A stretch of 32,089 bases of DNA from Acidobacteriota bacterium (GTDB taxonomy: Bacteria; Acidobacteriota; Blastocatellia; Pyrinomonadales; Pyrinomonadaceae): the NCBI GenBank assembly GCA_025463125.1, contig JAOAPX010000024.1:1-32089 (forward strand), given 5' to 3'. Numbering within the stretch: the stretch's first letter is position 1; every line of letters begins with the position of its first letter. The position numbers and the translations under genes are program-made. Below are positions 7,272 to 15,864 of this stretch, piece by piece. The notes under the pieces were generated by a model. The model had not been told where the DNA came from. It saw nothing but the letters and a program-made list of their open reading frames with translations, and did not search any database.

Positions 7272-8273
7272 TTAATTCATTCTCAATTGTTCGCTGTCGT
7301 TTTTCTCTTCGATGCGTCCCTTTCGATTGCTGCAAAATCCGGTGATCAGGTCCGTGAAAAGATCCGCTTTTTCTTCCTGTGGAACGTGACCGCAGTTTTT
7401 CAAAACGACGAAACGCGAATTTAAGATCGAGCTGTAAAGTTTTTCGCCGTTTTCAATCGGAATCACCTCATCGTTTTCGCCCCAGACAATCAATGTCGGT
7501 TGCTTGATATATTGAGCGTCTTTTTCAATCCGGGCTGCATTCCAGTTGCGGCTTGTCAGCAAAATCGAGCGATGCGCGTTTGCGGCGCTCAAAGGTCTGA
7601 CTACCGAATCTACCCGGTCTTTCGTGATCAGATGATGATTGACCGGCGCGATCGTTCCCTGCATACGCATTTTCATAAAGCGTTTCGAATCAACAAAAAA
7701 CGGCGTTAGGACTTCGCCGACGAGCGGAATTGAAGCGAGCCGCAGAATCGGCAGATTTTTTTGGTCGTTGTTGATAACCGCGTCAGCGAGAACGAGTTTT
7801 TCGACTCTTTCCGGGTAATCGAGCGCTACGGTCGCCGCGACGGCGCCGCCGTAAGAACTGCCGACGAGCGTCGCCGTGCCGATTCCGAGACGGTTCATTA
7901 AACGCGTAATCATTCGCGCCTGCGCTTCGATCGTGTATTCAAACCAGGCGGGTTTTTCCGAATATCCGAAACCGAGCAAATCGACGGCGATAACGTGAAA
8001 GCCTTCGTCGGCGAAACGGGGCGCGACTGAATGCCACACGTATGTCGAAGCCGTATAGCCGTGAATCAAAATCAAAGTCGGGTGCGCCGCGTCGCCGAAT
8101 TCCTGGTAATGAACGGTTGCGCCGTCAACTTCCGCAAAATGAGAATGCTCCGGGTGATGAACCGTGTCCGAGACGTTTTCCCATCTGACTTCGCTCGCTC
8201 GCGTCAAAAATTTCCATGCCACAACTGCGCCGAGCGCGCCGCCGAGTCCTAACGCCAGATTCTTTTTCTTCAT
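7272..8273 (-). CDS. Alpha/beta hydrolase with N-terminal membrane anchor
   Basis: 333 residues. Residues 1-22 form a Gly/Ala-rich hydrophobic stretch after KKK, a signal anchor or signal peptide. The hydrolase core follows: oxyanion HGY (71-73), nucleophile elbow GSSYGG with Ser140, acid Asp268 in WGENDEVIP, and His296 in NCGHVPQEE, a complete triad. Closest in style to meta-cleavage hydrolase/haloalkane dehalogenase-like esterases; the substrate is unknown. A GAGGT ribosome site lies about 9 bases before the ATG. The gene starts 27 bases after the truB stop on the same strand, so the two are probably cotranscribed. The C-terminus (after about 310) is charged and variable. Confidence 0.92.
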   Translation of the reverse strand: MKKKNLALGLGGALGAVVAWKFLTRASEVRWENVSDTVHHPEHSHFAEVDGATVHYQEFGDAAHPTLILIHGYTASTYVWHSVAPRFADEGFHVIAVDLLGFGYSEKPAWFEYTIEAQARMITRLMNRLGIGTATLVGSSYGGAVAATVALDYPERVEKLVLADAVINNDQKNLPILRLASIPLVGEVLTPFFVDSKRFMKMRMQGTIAPVNHHLITKDRVDSVVRPLSAANAHRSILLTSRNWNAARIEKDAQYIKQPTLIVWGENDEVIPIENGEKLYSSILNSRFVVLKNCGHVPQEEKADLFTDLITGFCSNRKGRIEEKNDSEQLRMN

Positions 8274-8300
8274 ATAAAATTGACCTCGTTTTCGCTCATT

Positions 8301-9266
8301 CTACACTAAAACCAGTTTCGGTTGAACAGTTTTTTCCGCTTCGTGATAAACGCCGATTGCCAGCAAATTTTCCTGTTCGTCCGTCAGCCGCAGCATCGCT
8401 CGATCGCTCAGCTCATTCAAATTTACATTCAGCCTGACGCCGTTTTTTATTTTGCCGACTTCTGCCTTTGAAAGACGTTTTTCGTAAAGATGCGAAACCG
8501 CCCGGTTCATTGAGATCAAAGTTTGTTCGAGATTGCCGTCAGCGACGATTTTTTCTAATTCTTCGAGCGTTACGGCTTTTTCGATCGAAAATTTTCCTGC
8601 CTTTGTTCGCCGCAGTTCCGCCAGATGAGCGCCGACGCCGAGCTGTTTTCCGATGTCCTCGGCTAATGTCCGTATGTAAGTTCCGGCTGAACATAAAACA
8701 CGCAAGGTTTTGTCTTCGGTTTTCGGTTTTCGGTTTTCAGTCGTTTCGCCGGTTTCGCTTTCTTCAAAATGCGTCGATTCGCCTTGCTTCGCATTGTTTT
8801 TATCATCGACGATCTCAAGCTCGAAAATCGTAACTTTTACCGCTTTGCGCTCGACTTCGATGCCTTTTCGCGCCAGCTCGTAAAGCTTTACGCCTTCGAT
8901 TTTTTTTGCCGAATACATCGGCGGCGTCTGCTCGATTTCGCCGCGATAATTTTTCAAAACGCTTTCAAGTTCTTCGTTTGAAACGTCTCGAAACTCGTAA
9001 TCCGCCGCGCGTATCTCGCCCGTTCTGTCGCCCGTCTCGGTTTCGCAGCCGAATCTGACGAGCGCTTCGTATTCTTTCGCGTCCTTGTCTAAAAACTGCG
9101 CGAGCCGCGTCGCTTTGCCGACGAGAACGACCATTACGCCGGTCGCAAACGGGTCGAGCGTTCCCGTGTGCCCGATGCGTTTCGTTCGCAGAATCCGGCG
9201 ACAACGCGCCACAACGTCGTGCGAAGTAATGCCCGCAGGTTTATCGATAATTAAAATTCCGTCCAT
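8301..9266 (-). CDS. truB: tRNA pseudouridine-55 synthase TruB, with low-complexity insertion
   Basis: 321 residues. TruB converts U55 of the tRNA T-loop to pseudouridine. The catalytic loop GHTGTLDPFATG carries Asp38. KDAKEYEALVRFG, TPPMYSAKKIEG and SAGTYIRTLAEDIG are family signatures, and the C-terminal part after about 245 fits a short PUA-like tail. Between the strand ending near residue 153 and the strand resuming at LRVLCSAG lies a charged insert of about 33 residues (D154-K186) rich in Glu, Thr, Lys and Asn. Its DNA contains a perfect 7-bp tandem repeat. It is second in a minus-strand run (esterase, truB, hydrolase). Confidence 0.97.
   Translation of the reverse strand: MDGILIIDKPAGITSHDVVARCRRILRTKRIGHTGTLDPFATGVMVVLVGKATRLAQFLDKDAKEYEALVRFGCETETGDRTGEIRAADYEFRDVSNEELESVLKNYRGEIEQTPPMYSAKKIEGVKLYELARKGIEVERKAVKVTIFELEIVDDKNNAKQGESTHFEESETGETTENRKPKTEDKTLRVLCSAGTYIRTLAEDIGKQLGVGAHLAELRRTKAGKFSIEKAVTLEELEKIVADGNLEQTLISMNRAVSHLYEKRLSKAEVGKIKNGVRLNVNLNELSDRAMLRLTDEQENLLAIGVYHEAEKTVQPKLVLV
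8709..8807 (-). repeat. Insertion in truB with a 7-bp tandem repeat
   Basis: On the plus strand TTCGGTT is repeated three times in tandem (8715-8735) plus a partial copy TTCAG. Because the period is 7, successive copies are read in different frames and give ENRKPKTED. The surrounding sequence encodes the Glu/Thr/Lys-rich loop inserted in TruB. Confidence 0.75.
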
Positions 9267-9342
9267 AAAATAGTGAAAAAAAAGTGAAAAAATAATGAAA
9301 AAAATAGAGAAAAACGAAGAATGAAAAACAAGTTTCGCCGCC

Positions 9343-10125
9343 TTAAATGTTCGGGTACAAAAATTTCAGCACGTCGCCGAAGCGCGCCGCCCAGGCTGAT
9401 TCTTCGTGGCGGGCTTCAGGGAATTCCGCGTATGCGAAATCGAGCCCGGTTTGCCAGCCGTTTGCCAGAATGATTTCTTTTAGAGCGCGAACCTGGTGCT
9501 TAATGCGCGTGCCTTCTTTTTTCCCGATGTCGAGCCAGATGCGCAGCGGCAGGCGTTCGCCGATCATCGCCGTCTCGCGAATAATCTGGTTGTTTGCCCA
9601 CCAGACCGAAGGCGACATCACCGCCAAACGGCTGAAAACGTCCGGTCGCCTGAATCCGAGATGAAGCGAAACAAGACCGCCGAGCGAAGAGCCGCCGAGT
9701 CCTGTGAATTCGCGTTCGGGTTTGGTCGAATATTCGCGGTCGATAAACGGTTTGAGCTCTTCGATGATCATTCGCCCGTAAGCGTCCGCCTTGCCGCCGC
9801 GACCTTTTATTTTGCCGCCCGCGCTTTTAACCGGCGTATATTCGTCGATTCTTTTTTCGCCCGCGTTATAAATGCCGACGATTATCAGCGGCTCGATTTG
9901 ATTCGTTAAAATCAATTGCTGCGCCGTCTCGTCAACGCCCCAGACAACGCCGCCGAAAGCGTCTTGAGGAATTGCCAGATTTTGCCCGTCGTGCATATAA
10001 AGAACCGGGTAGCGCCGTTCGGGGTTTATTCCGTAGCCGGGCGGCAGATAAACGAAGACGTTGCGCGTCGAGTCGAGGTGCGCAGAGCCGAAATTTTCGT
10101 GCAGTCTTATTTGTTCGGTTAACAT
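9343..10125 (-). CDS. Putative esterase (enterochelin-esterase/PF00756 type)
   Basis: 260 residues, no signal peptide. The pattern 'VFVYLPPGYG...RRYPVLYMHDGQN' at 23-49 is the standard opening of the Esterase (PF00756)/YbbA-Fes-like family. The nucleophile elbow is GGSSLGG with Ser147. The distal His is likely the one in EARHEESAW near the C-terminus. The acid residue probably lies in the LRIWLDIGKKEGT strand. It acts on an unknown ester; cytosolic location is inferred. Divergent from recX across 92 bases and 76 bases upstream of truB in the same direction. The intervening DNA is a run of GTGAAAAA-like repeats rather than a terminator, so readthrough into truB is possible. Confidence 0.9.
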   Translation of the reverse strand: MLTEQIRLHENFGSAHLDSTRNVFVYLPPGYGINPERRYPVLYMHDGQNLAIPQDAFGGVVWGVDETAQQLILTNQIEPLIIVGIYNAGEKRIDEYTPVKSAGGKIKGRGGKADAYGRMIIEELKPFIDREYSTKPEREFTGLGGSSLGGLVSLHLGFRRPDVFSRLAVMSPSVWWANNQIIRETAMIGERLPLRIWLDIGKKEGTRIKHQVRALKEIILANGWQTGLDFAYAEFPEARHEESAWAARFGDVLKFLYPNI

Positions 10126-10138
10126 AATTTAATTCAAG

Positions 10139-10166
10139 TTTATGTAAAATTAAGTCTTTAACTCAA
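10139..10166 (-). promoter_or_regulatory. Possible sigma-70 promoter for the esterase gene
   Basis: On the minus strand TTGAGT (10161-10166) and CATAAA (10139-10144) are 16 bases apart and lie just before the ATG at 10125. Each matches 4 of 6 consensus bases. The transcript would have a very short leader. Confidence 0.3.
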
Positions 10167-10217
10167 ATCGGCGCTGCTTTTCTTTGCGTTCCGCGGCGCA
10201 TTCGGTGAAAATTATAT

Positions 10218-10775
10218 ATGTTCAAAAAACGAAACTGGCGACCGGCGCAGAACGAGGAATCGGAAGACGAACCGCGCGAAATTAAAGACGTCGAGAAAGC
10301 GAGGCGACGCACTTTTGACCGCGCCGTCAATCTTTTGACGTATAAACCGCGCTCGGAAAACGAGCTGCGCCAGCGACTGCTCGAAAAAAATTGGACGAAC
10401 GCCGAAATCGTCGAAGCCGTCCTGGCAAAGCTTAAGGAATATAATTATTTAAACGACGAGCAGTTCGCCAGAGAGTTTGCCGCCTCGCGCCTTCGCCAGA
10501 AACCGATCGGCAAGCGCGTTTTAAAACAAAAGCTCGGGCTCAAAAAACTCGACAAGGAAACCGTTGACGCGGCGCTCGAACAAGCGTTTGAAGAAACGCC
10601 CGAAGCCGACGTGATCGAGCGCGCGATTGAAAAACGCCTGCGCCTAAAAGGAAAACCGCAAACGCGCGAAGATTCGAAAAAGTTTTACGATTATCTGCTG
10701 CGGCAGGGGTTTTCCTACGATCTTGTCAGCAGCAAAATGCGAGAGATCGCCGCGCGCGATTACGATGAAGATTAA
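10218..10775 (+). CDS. recX: Regulatory protein RecX
   Basis: 185 residues. RecX binds and restrains RecA filaments. The three-helix repeat signature is clear: 'AVNLLTYKPRSENELRQRLLEKNW', then 'VEAVLAKLKEYNYLNDEQFAREFAASR', 'KPIGKRVLKQKLGLKKLDKETV' and a final 'KFYDYLLRQGFSYDLVSSKM'. The first 30 residues are a charged, probably disordered lead-in. recA is not next to it. The order recX then a ttcA-like gene has a 128-base gap, so linkage is uncertain. Confidence 0.9.
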   Translation: MFKKRNWRPAQNEESEDEPREIKDVEKARRRTFDRAVNLLTYKPRSENELRQRLLEKNWTNAEIVEAVLAKLKEYNYLNDEQFAREFAASRLRQKPIGKRVLKQKLGLKKLDKETVDAALEQAFEETPEADVIERAIEKRLRLKGKPQTREDSKKFYDYLLRQGFSYDLVSSKMREIAARDYDED

Positions 10776-10903
10776 GCGCGCTTGCAGATAAATAATCGAG
10801 AAAAACGGCAAAGATTTAATTTGCTCGAGCCGCTGCCGGAAGCGCTTCGGTTGTCAATTCGGGCGCATCGTGTCAAACTTTTTTATTTAGGAGATTTACC
10901 GAA

Positions 10904-11788
10904 TTGTTTGTAGAAAGTAAGACGAAAACAAAATTATTAAAAAAGATGGGCAAAGCCGTCGCCGATTTTTCGATGATCGAAGAAGGCGATAAGGTGATGG
11001 TTTGTCTTTCGGGCGGCAAAGACAGCTACACGATGCTCGATTTATTGCTCGACGTGCAAAAGCGCGCTCCGATCAACTTTGAAATCCTCGCCGTAAACCT
11101 CGATCAGAAACAGCCGGATTTTCCCGAACATATTTTGCCCGAATATCTCGAAAGCATCGGCGTCAAATACCGCATCGTCGAGGAAGATACCTATTCGATC
11201 GTCACGCGGCTCGTTCCCGAAGGCAAAACTTTCTGCTCGGTTTGCTCGCGCCTTCGCCGCGGAATTCTTTATTCGACCGCGATCGAGGAAAAATGCACGA
11301 AAATCGCGCTCGGGCATCACGCCGACGACATTATCGCCACGTTTCTGCTGAATCTTTTTTACGTCGGGCAGTTAAAAGCGATGCCGCCGATTTTGCGTTC
11401 CGACGCCGGAACCAACACGATCATTCGCCCGCTCGCTTATTGCCAGGAAAAAGAAATCGTCAAATATTCGCAGGAACGGCAGTTTCCGATTATCCCGTGC
11501 AATCTGTGCGGTTCGCAGCCGAATCTGAAACGCGCCCGCGTCAAAAATTTGATTAACGATCTCGAAAAAGAAATTCCGTTTCTTCGCTCGTCGATTATGA
11601 CGGCTTTAACAAACGTGACGGGATCGCACCTGCTCGATAACGAATTGTACGACTTTAAGAATTTCGAGCCGCTCATTAAAAAAATTCCTGCCGGACACGG
11701 AAACGTCGAAAAAGAACTCGACGCCGTTTTCGATCATTCCGAACCCGAAGCCGCGATAAACCTGATGGCGAAAGCGGAGATAAGGTAG
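10904..11788 (+). CDS. ttcA: TtcA-like tRNA 2-thiolation ATPase (PP-loop)
   Basis: 294 residues from a TTG start chosen because AGGAG lies 10 bases upstream. The PP-loop SGGKDS (36-41) adenylates the tRNA base. Cys111-x-x-Cys114 ([10 protein letters not shown]) and the CNLCG pair Cys199/Cys202 supply ligands for the 4Fe-4S cluster used in sulfur transfer; LGHHADD is also typical. TtcA makes 2-thiocytidine-32 in some tRNAs; a TtuA-like 2-thiouridine role is the main alternative, but TtuA has extra zinc fingers that are absent here. The NifS-type desulfurase encoded about 3 kb downstream on the other strand could be the sulfur donor (inference). The gene ends at a strong terminator. Confidence 0.85.
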   Translation: MFVESKTKTKLLKKMGKAVADFSMIEEGDKVMVCLSGGKDSYTMLDLLLDVQKRAPINFEILAVNLDQKQPDFPEHILPEYLESIGVKYRIVEEDTYSIVTRLVPEGKTFCSVCSRLRRGILYSTAIEEKCTKIALGHHADDIIATFLLNLFYVGQLKAMPPILRSDAGTNTIIRPLAYCQEKEIVKYSQERQFPIIPCNLCGSQPNLKRARVKNLINDLEKEIPFLRSSIMTALTNVTGSHLLDNELYDFKNFEPLIKKIPAGHGNVEKELDAVFDHSEPEAAINLMAKAEIR

Positions 11789-12027
11789 GAAATTAGGACG
11801 TGAATAACGCGGATTTTTCGCGGATTTATTGTGAGCCTTTTAGAATTGCCGCATTCTTTTGAGCATTTTTTTGTCGCTTTAATAAAAAACGGAAGCCTTT
11901 TTCAGATTATAAATTACTGAAAAAGGCTTCCGTTTTTGCCGTTGTTTTTGTTCGCCGGATTGTTGATAAAGCTACTTTGTAATCCGCGTCAATCCGCCTA
12001 ATCCGCGTTTATCCCGCGTCCTATTTC
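11789..12027. repeat. Imperfect inverted repeat flanking the terminator (CGCGGATT-rich arms)
   Basis: The left arm (about 11789-11829) contains AGGACGTG, AACGCGGATT and CGCGGATT. The right arm (about 11981-12027) reads as its near reverse complement, with AATCCGCC, AATCCGCG and CGCGTCCTATTT. The right arm runs into the stop codon of the serine hydrolase gene. The pair encloses the 21-bp terminator hairpin. Confidence 0.6.
11884..11937. terminator. Perfect 21-bp bidirectional terminator
   Basis: AAAAACGGAAGCCTTTTTCAG's full complement follows after an 11-base AT loop (arms 11885-11905 and 11917-11937). A and T tracts at both ends serve the convergent ttcA-like and serine hydrolase genes. Confidence 0.95.
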
Positions 12028-14447
12028 TTAGCTTTAAAAACTTTATCGTCAATCGCTACATTGCTTTTAACTTCTTTGACGTAGGTGATAATATCGCCCA
12101 TTCCCGGATTTACCGTGACGGTTTTGAACGGCAGCATTACGCCGTCAACCGAGCGGTAATCGCTCATCGTCGTGGTCAGAGGGATTTTCTGGCTCGACGT
12201 GCTCGAAACGATCAGGCTTTTCTTTTTCAAAGGCAGAAACGTTTTCGTCGAAATGTAATACGTCACTTCGCCGGCTTTTTCGGGGCGCAAAACAACAACG
12301 TAAACTTCTTCGCCGCCGATTTTTTCAGTTCCGGTTATTTCCGACGATTTCAAGTTCTGTTTCCAGTTGAGCAAGCCGTAAAAATCGTTTTCGTATTTTA
12401 TGTCTTCGAGCCTTTGACCGGTGAAAGTGTCGGCTGGCGAAAAACTCGTCCAGTCTCCGGCGGTCGTGCCGTCGAAATATTCGAAGCTGGTCGCAATCGT
12501 TTTGCCGAGCGCCGTTAAAGTCGAATCGGTGGCGGAAAGGTTCGGCGCTTTCGCGTAAGAAGTGCCGTAACCTTTGACGCCCTGATGCTCGAAATCAATT
12601 TCAAACTTCATTTCGCGCGAATTGATTTTTCGGATCGCCGTTTCGCCGCCGAGCGCGTCAATCGTTTTCGTCATTAATTCGTCAACGCTGATTTTCGGCA
12701 TTTCGGTTTTTTCGCCCGCGCCGATGTATTTAAATGCGAACTCGCCTTCGGGCTGAACCATCGCGATTCCTTCGAGCCTGCCGCCCGAATCGCGTTTTAC
12801 TTTCAAAAAATATGAATCGGGCAGCGGAATCGTGTTGTAAACGTCTTTCGATTTTTCTTTTAATTCATACGGCGGCTGATCGCCGACGACGAGTGAAACT
12901 TTTCCGTTAACTTCTTTTATTTCGATAATTCCTTTGCCGTTCGGCGTCTGGTATTTGCCGATTAAGTCCTTTGTCGCGCCGTTCGCTGCCGAAGCGTTTA
13001 CAGCGCCGCTGTCGTCAGCCGAAACTTTCGGCAGAGTGTAATTTCCCTGCGGCTGTTCAAGATAAAGCGCATTATCTTTGAAAGTAATAAAAAATCCGTC
13101 GGGCACGCCGGTTAATTTGTATTTTCTGCCGCCGACATTTTCGAGAGCGAGAACCGGCTGACCCGGAGCGATCGAAACGAGTTTGCCGTCCTGCATTTTT
13201 ATTTCAATGTCGAATTTCGCCGCTTCGAACCGGTATTTTCCGACTTCCTTTTCGGGCGCCGCCGCTGCCGCCGCGACGGGCTTTGAAGTTTCCGGTTCAT
13301 CGAGCAATCCTTCAAAAATTATCGACGCGCTCGAAGCCGGAAGCGGCGAACCGGAAACGTTCGTCAGCATAACGAAGCCGATTTTCTTTTCGGGAAGCAT
13401 CGTTACCTGCGCGTTGAAACCGTCGATGTTTCCGCCGTGCTCGGCAATTTTCAAGCCTTTCCAATCGCGCACAAACCAGCCCAAACCGTAAGAGCTCGTT
13501 CCGGCGATTTTCATCTGCGGCTTTAACCATTCTTCGAAGCTTTTTTCCGAAACAAGCCTTTTCCCGTTAATGACGCCGCCGCCGAGCACAAAGCGAAGCC
13601 ACCGCGCCATATCGCGCGCCGAAGAATTTATCGAGCCCGCCGGCGCAATCTCCGCAAGGTCGCGCATCGGCAGATTACGCGTTTGTTTCGTGTCGAAATT
13701 GTAGTCGTAGCCGAGCGAATAATCTTTCGCTTTCTGCATTTCCTCGATCGACATCGTGCTGTTCGTCATCCCGAGCGGCGCGAAAACTCTTTCGGGAATA
13801 AATTTTTCCCAGTCTTTTTTCTGCACTTTAGCGACGATTTCGCCCGCCGCCGTGTACATCAGGTTTTGATACTGAAATTTTTCTCTAAGCTTCGCCGTCG
13901 GTTTCGCTTCTCCGGCGACTTTTATCAATTCTTCGCGATTTAATTTTCCGGTTATCATCGCCAGGTCCGTGCGGTTTAGCCCGGACGAATGCGAAAGAAG
14001 ATCGCGAATCGTGATTTTCGAATCAATTTCCGGGTCGTTGATTTTGAAATACGACAGGTGTTTTTTCGGCGAATCGTCGAGCGATAATTTTCCTTCGTCC
14101 TGACTCATTAAAACCGAAAGCGCCGTAAAAGCTTTGGTCGCCGAACCGATGGCGAATTGCGAATCGGCGGTTACCGGAATTTGTTTCGCGAAGTCCTTGT
14201 AACCCAAGCCTTTCATATAAACGATTTGATCGTCTTTGACGATAACCAGGCTCATTCCGGGAATGCCGAGTTCTTTGCGTTTCGCTTCGAGCTTTTCTTC
14301 GATACGCGCGAGCCGCGCCCGCATATCGCCGGTAGCCGCAGTTTGCGCCGCGCTTTGAGCGTATCCGCTGTGTGCTAAAGGGAAACTAAAAAACGAGAAA
14401 ACTAAAAATAAAGCTGTAAAAAGACGTAGATATTTTGTTTGAGTCAT
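12021..14447 (-). CDS. Secreted serine hydrolase (beta-lactamase class C/esterase) with C-terminal lipoprotein-sorting-like domain
   Basis: 808 residues. A signal peptide (hydrophobic 9-24, AYA/Q-like end near 30) sends it to the periplasm. Residues about 45-380 are a PF00144 domain: SATK (Ser102/Lys105), YQN (193-195) and HGG (337-339), the three class-C active-site elements. Then come two DUF3471-like lipocalin-type repeats (about 395-470 and 490-575), each with 'VGKY/IGKY...V' strands, and a final 220-residue domain starting VDELMTKTIDALGGETAIRKI, which resembles the LolA/outer-membrane lipoprotein-sorting fold. The substrate is unknown; family members act on D-amino peptides or esters. 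GGAG lies 11 bases before the ATG. It follows the desulfurase gene by 132 bases. Confidence 0.92.
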   Translation of the reverse strand: MTQTKYLRLFTALFLVFSFFSFPLAHSGYAQSAAQTAATGDMRARLARIEEKLEAKRKELGIPGMSLVIVKDDQIVYMKGLGYKDFAKQIPVTADSQFAIGSATKAFTALSVLMSQDEGKLSLDDSPKKHLSYFKINDPEIDSKITIRDLLSHSSGLNRTDLAMITGKLNREELIKVAGEAKPTAKLREKFQYQNLMYTAAGEIVAKVQKKDWEKFIPERVFAPLGMTNSTMSIEEMQKAKDYSLGYDYNFDTKQTRNLPMRDLAEIAPAGSINSSARDMARWLRFVLGGGVINGKRLVSEKSFEEWLKPQMKIAGTSSYGLGWFVRDWKGLKIAEHGGNIDGFNAQVTMLPEKKIGFVMLTNVSGSPLPASSASIIFEGLLDEPETSKPVAAAAAAPEKEVGKYRFEAAKFDIEIKMQDGKLVSIAPGQPVLALENVGGRKYKLTGVPDGFFITFKDNALYLEQPQGNYTLPKVSADDSGAVNASAANGATKDLIGKYQTPNGKGIIEIKEVNGKVSLVVGDQPPYELKEKSKDVYNTIPLPDSYFLKVKRDSGGRLEGIAMVQPEGEFAFKYIGAGEKTEMPKISVDELMTKTIDALGGETAIRKINSREMKFEIDFEHQGVKGYGTSYAKAPNLSATDSTLTALGKTIATSFEYFDGTTAGDWTSFSPADTFTGQRLEDIKYENDFYGLLNWKQNLKSSEITGTEKIGGEEVYVVVLRPEKAGEVTYYISTKTFLPLKKKSLIVSSTSSQKIPLTTTMSDYRSVDGVMLPFKTVTVNPGMGDIITYVKEVKSNVAIDDKVFKAKK

Positions 14448-14509
14448 AAAAAAAGCTGCTCCGGGTTAGAAAGGGCTGTACCTTTGTCTCTTTGTTTACG
14501 CGAGGCAAT

Positions 14510-14526
14510 GCGAAAAAGTTTTTCGC
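14510..14526. repeat. Short perfect palindrome downstream of the desulfurase gene
   Basis: GCGAAAAA and TTTTTCGC flank a single G. It lies between the desulfurase and serine hydrolase genes. No clean T run follows on the minus strand, so a terminator role is uncertain. Confidence 0.4.
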
Positions 14527-14579
14527 AAAATAATTTTTCGATCGAGCCGAGCGGCTGAGTAAACCCGCGGTCGAAAGCT

Positions 14580-15725
14580 TTACGCCGAGACGGCGCTTAA
14601 ATCTTTTATAATGCCCGGCAGCTTTTCCAGCACGAAATCAACTTCTTCCGCCGCGTTATATCTTCCCAATGAAAAACGAATCGCGCCCATCGCGTCCGAA
14701 TACGGGATGTTCATCGCCTGCAAAACGGCTGAAGCCTGGCGCGTTTCCGAGTTGCAAGCCGAACCGGTCGAAACGCAAACGCCCGAATCGTAAAGCCTCG
14801 CCAGAATCGCTTCGCCGTTTGTATTTGAAAAAGAGATGCTAGAAGTGTTCGGCAGGCGTTTTGAGTAATCATCGGTTCCGTTCAAACGAGAATTTGGAAT
14901 TTTATTCAAAATTTCGGTTTCAAGACGGTTTCTCAAAGCGAAAATTTCGTTCATCGGCGAGCAGTCCCTGACTAAATCAGCCGCCGCGCCGAGCGCCGCG
15001 ATTTGATGAACGGCTTCGGTGCCCGCGCGCTTTGAATTTTCCTGACCGCCGCCGATTAAAAACGACGGAAGCCTGACATTATCGCGCACGTAAAGCGCGC
15101 CGATGCCTTTCGGAGCGTGAAATTTATGACCGGAAATGGAAAAAAGATCTATTTCGGTGTTTTTCAGATTCAAAGGAATTTTGCCGACCGCATTTATACC
15201 GTCAACGTGAACAAGAGCGTTTGAATGTTCTTTGACAATACAGGCAATTTCTTCTACCGGAAATAAAACGCCCGTTTCGTTATTGGCGAGCATCGTCGAA
15301 ACAATCGCCGTATCGGCTCGCAAAGCCTTTTTCAACTCATCCGTATCTAAAAAACCGTTTTCATCAACTTCAAGCCACGTGACTTCATAGCCGCGCCGCT
15401 CGAGTTTTTCGCATAACCGGCGAACGGCTTCGTGTTCAACGCGCGTTGTGATGATGTGTTTTTTTGACGGATCGGCTTCGAGCGTTCCGAGAATCGCCCA
15501 GTTGTCGCTTTCCGTTCCGCAAGACGTAAAAACGATTTCGTTTGTATCGTTTGCACCGGCGAGCGCGGCAACCGATTCGCGCGCTTTGGCGATCGCGCCG
15601 CGCACGTCGCGCCCGAAACCGTAAGCAGACGAGGGATTGCCGTATAATTCAGTTAAAAAAGGCGTCATCGCCGCGAATACTTCGGGCGCGATTCGGGTCG
15701 TAGCGTTATTATCGAAATAAATCAT
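14580..15725 (-). CDS. nifS: Cysteine desulfurase, NifS/IscS type
   Basis: 381 residues, aminotransferase class V fold. It takes sulfur from cysteine onto a catalytic Cys for Fe-S cluster or thio-tRNA synthesis. Seen: N-terminal MIYFDNNATT, His98 (VEHEA) stacking on PLP, Asp175 (HVDGINAVGK), Schiff-base Lys201 (SGHKFHAPKG) and catalytic Cys324 (STGSACNSETRQ). The NifS-like 'HKxHAPKGIGALYV' and 'RAGTE' segments favour the NifS/IscS (group I) side over SufS. No iscU, iscR or nifU is adjacent; the next genes are unrelated. The gene is divergent from the FHA-cyclase over a 139-base AT-rich region. The symbol is a family label; IscS is equally possible. Confidence 0.93.
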   Translation of the reverse strand: MIYFDNNATTRIAPEVFAAMTPFLTELYGNPSSAYGFGRDVRGAIAKARESVAALAGANDTNEIVFTSCGTESDNWAILGTLEADPSKKHIITTRVEHEAVRRLCEKLERRGYEVTWLEVDENGFLDTDELKKALRADTAIVSTMLANNETGVLFPVEEIACIVKEHSNALVHVDGINAVGKIPLNLKNTEIDLFSISGHKFHAPKGIGALYVRDNVRLPSFLIGGGQENSKRAGTEAVHQIAALGAAADLVRDCSPMNEIFALRNRLETEILNKIPNSRLNGTDDYSKRLPNTSSISFSNTNGEAILARLYDSGVCVSTGSACNSETRQASAVLQAMNIPYSDAMGAIRFSLGRYNAAEEVDFVLEKLPGIIKDLSAVSA

Positions 15726-15860
15726 AAGTTAATGATAAACAGTGAACGATTAACGGTGAATGGAAAACCGGCAAAACTTATTTCATGCATCATTTATCGT
15801 TAAGAATCGTTATTAAACATTAATCTTTACCATTTAACGTTTACCATTTACAATTATCAA
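15726..15860. repeat. AT-rich inverted repeats between the desulfurase and cyclase genes
   Basis: TAAACAGTGAACGATTAACGG-like sequence near 15735-15757 is roughly complementary to TTTAACGTTTACCATTTAC around 15832-15851. Several shorter CGTTA/TAACG units lie between them. This spans the divergent promoter region. Confidence 0.4.
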
Positions 15861-15864
15861 AATC

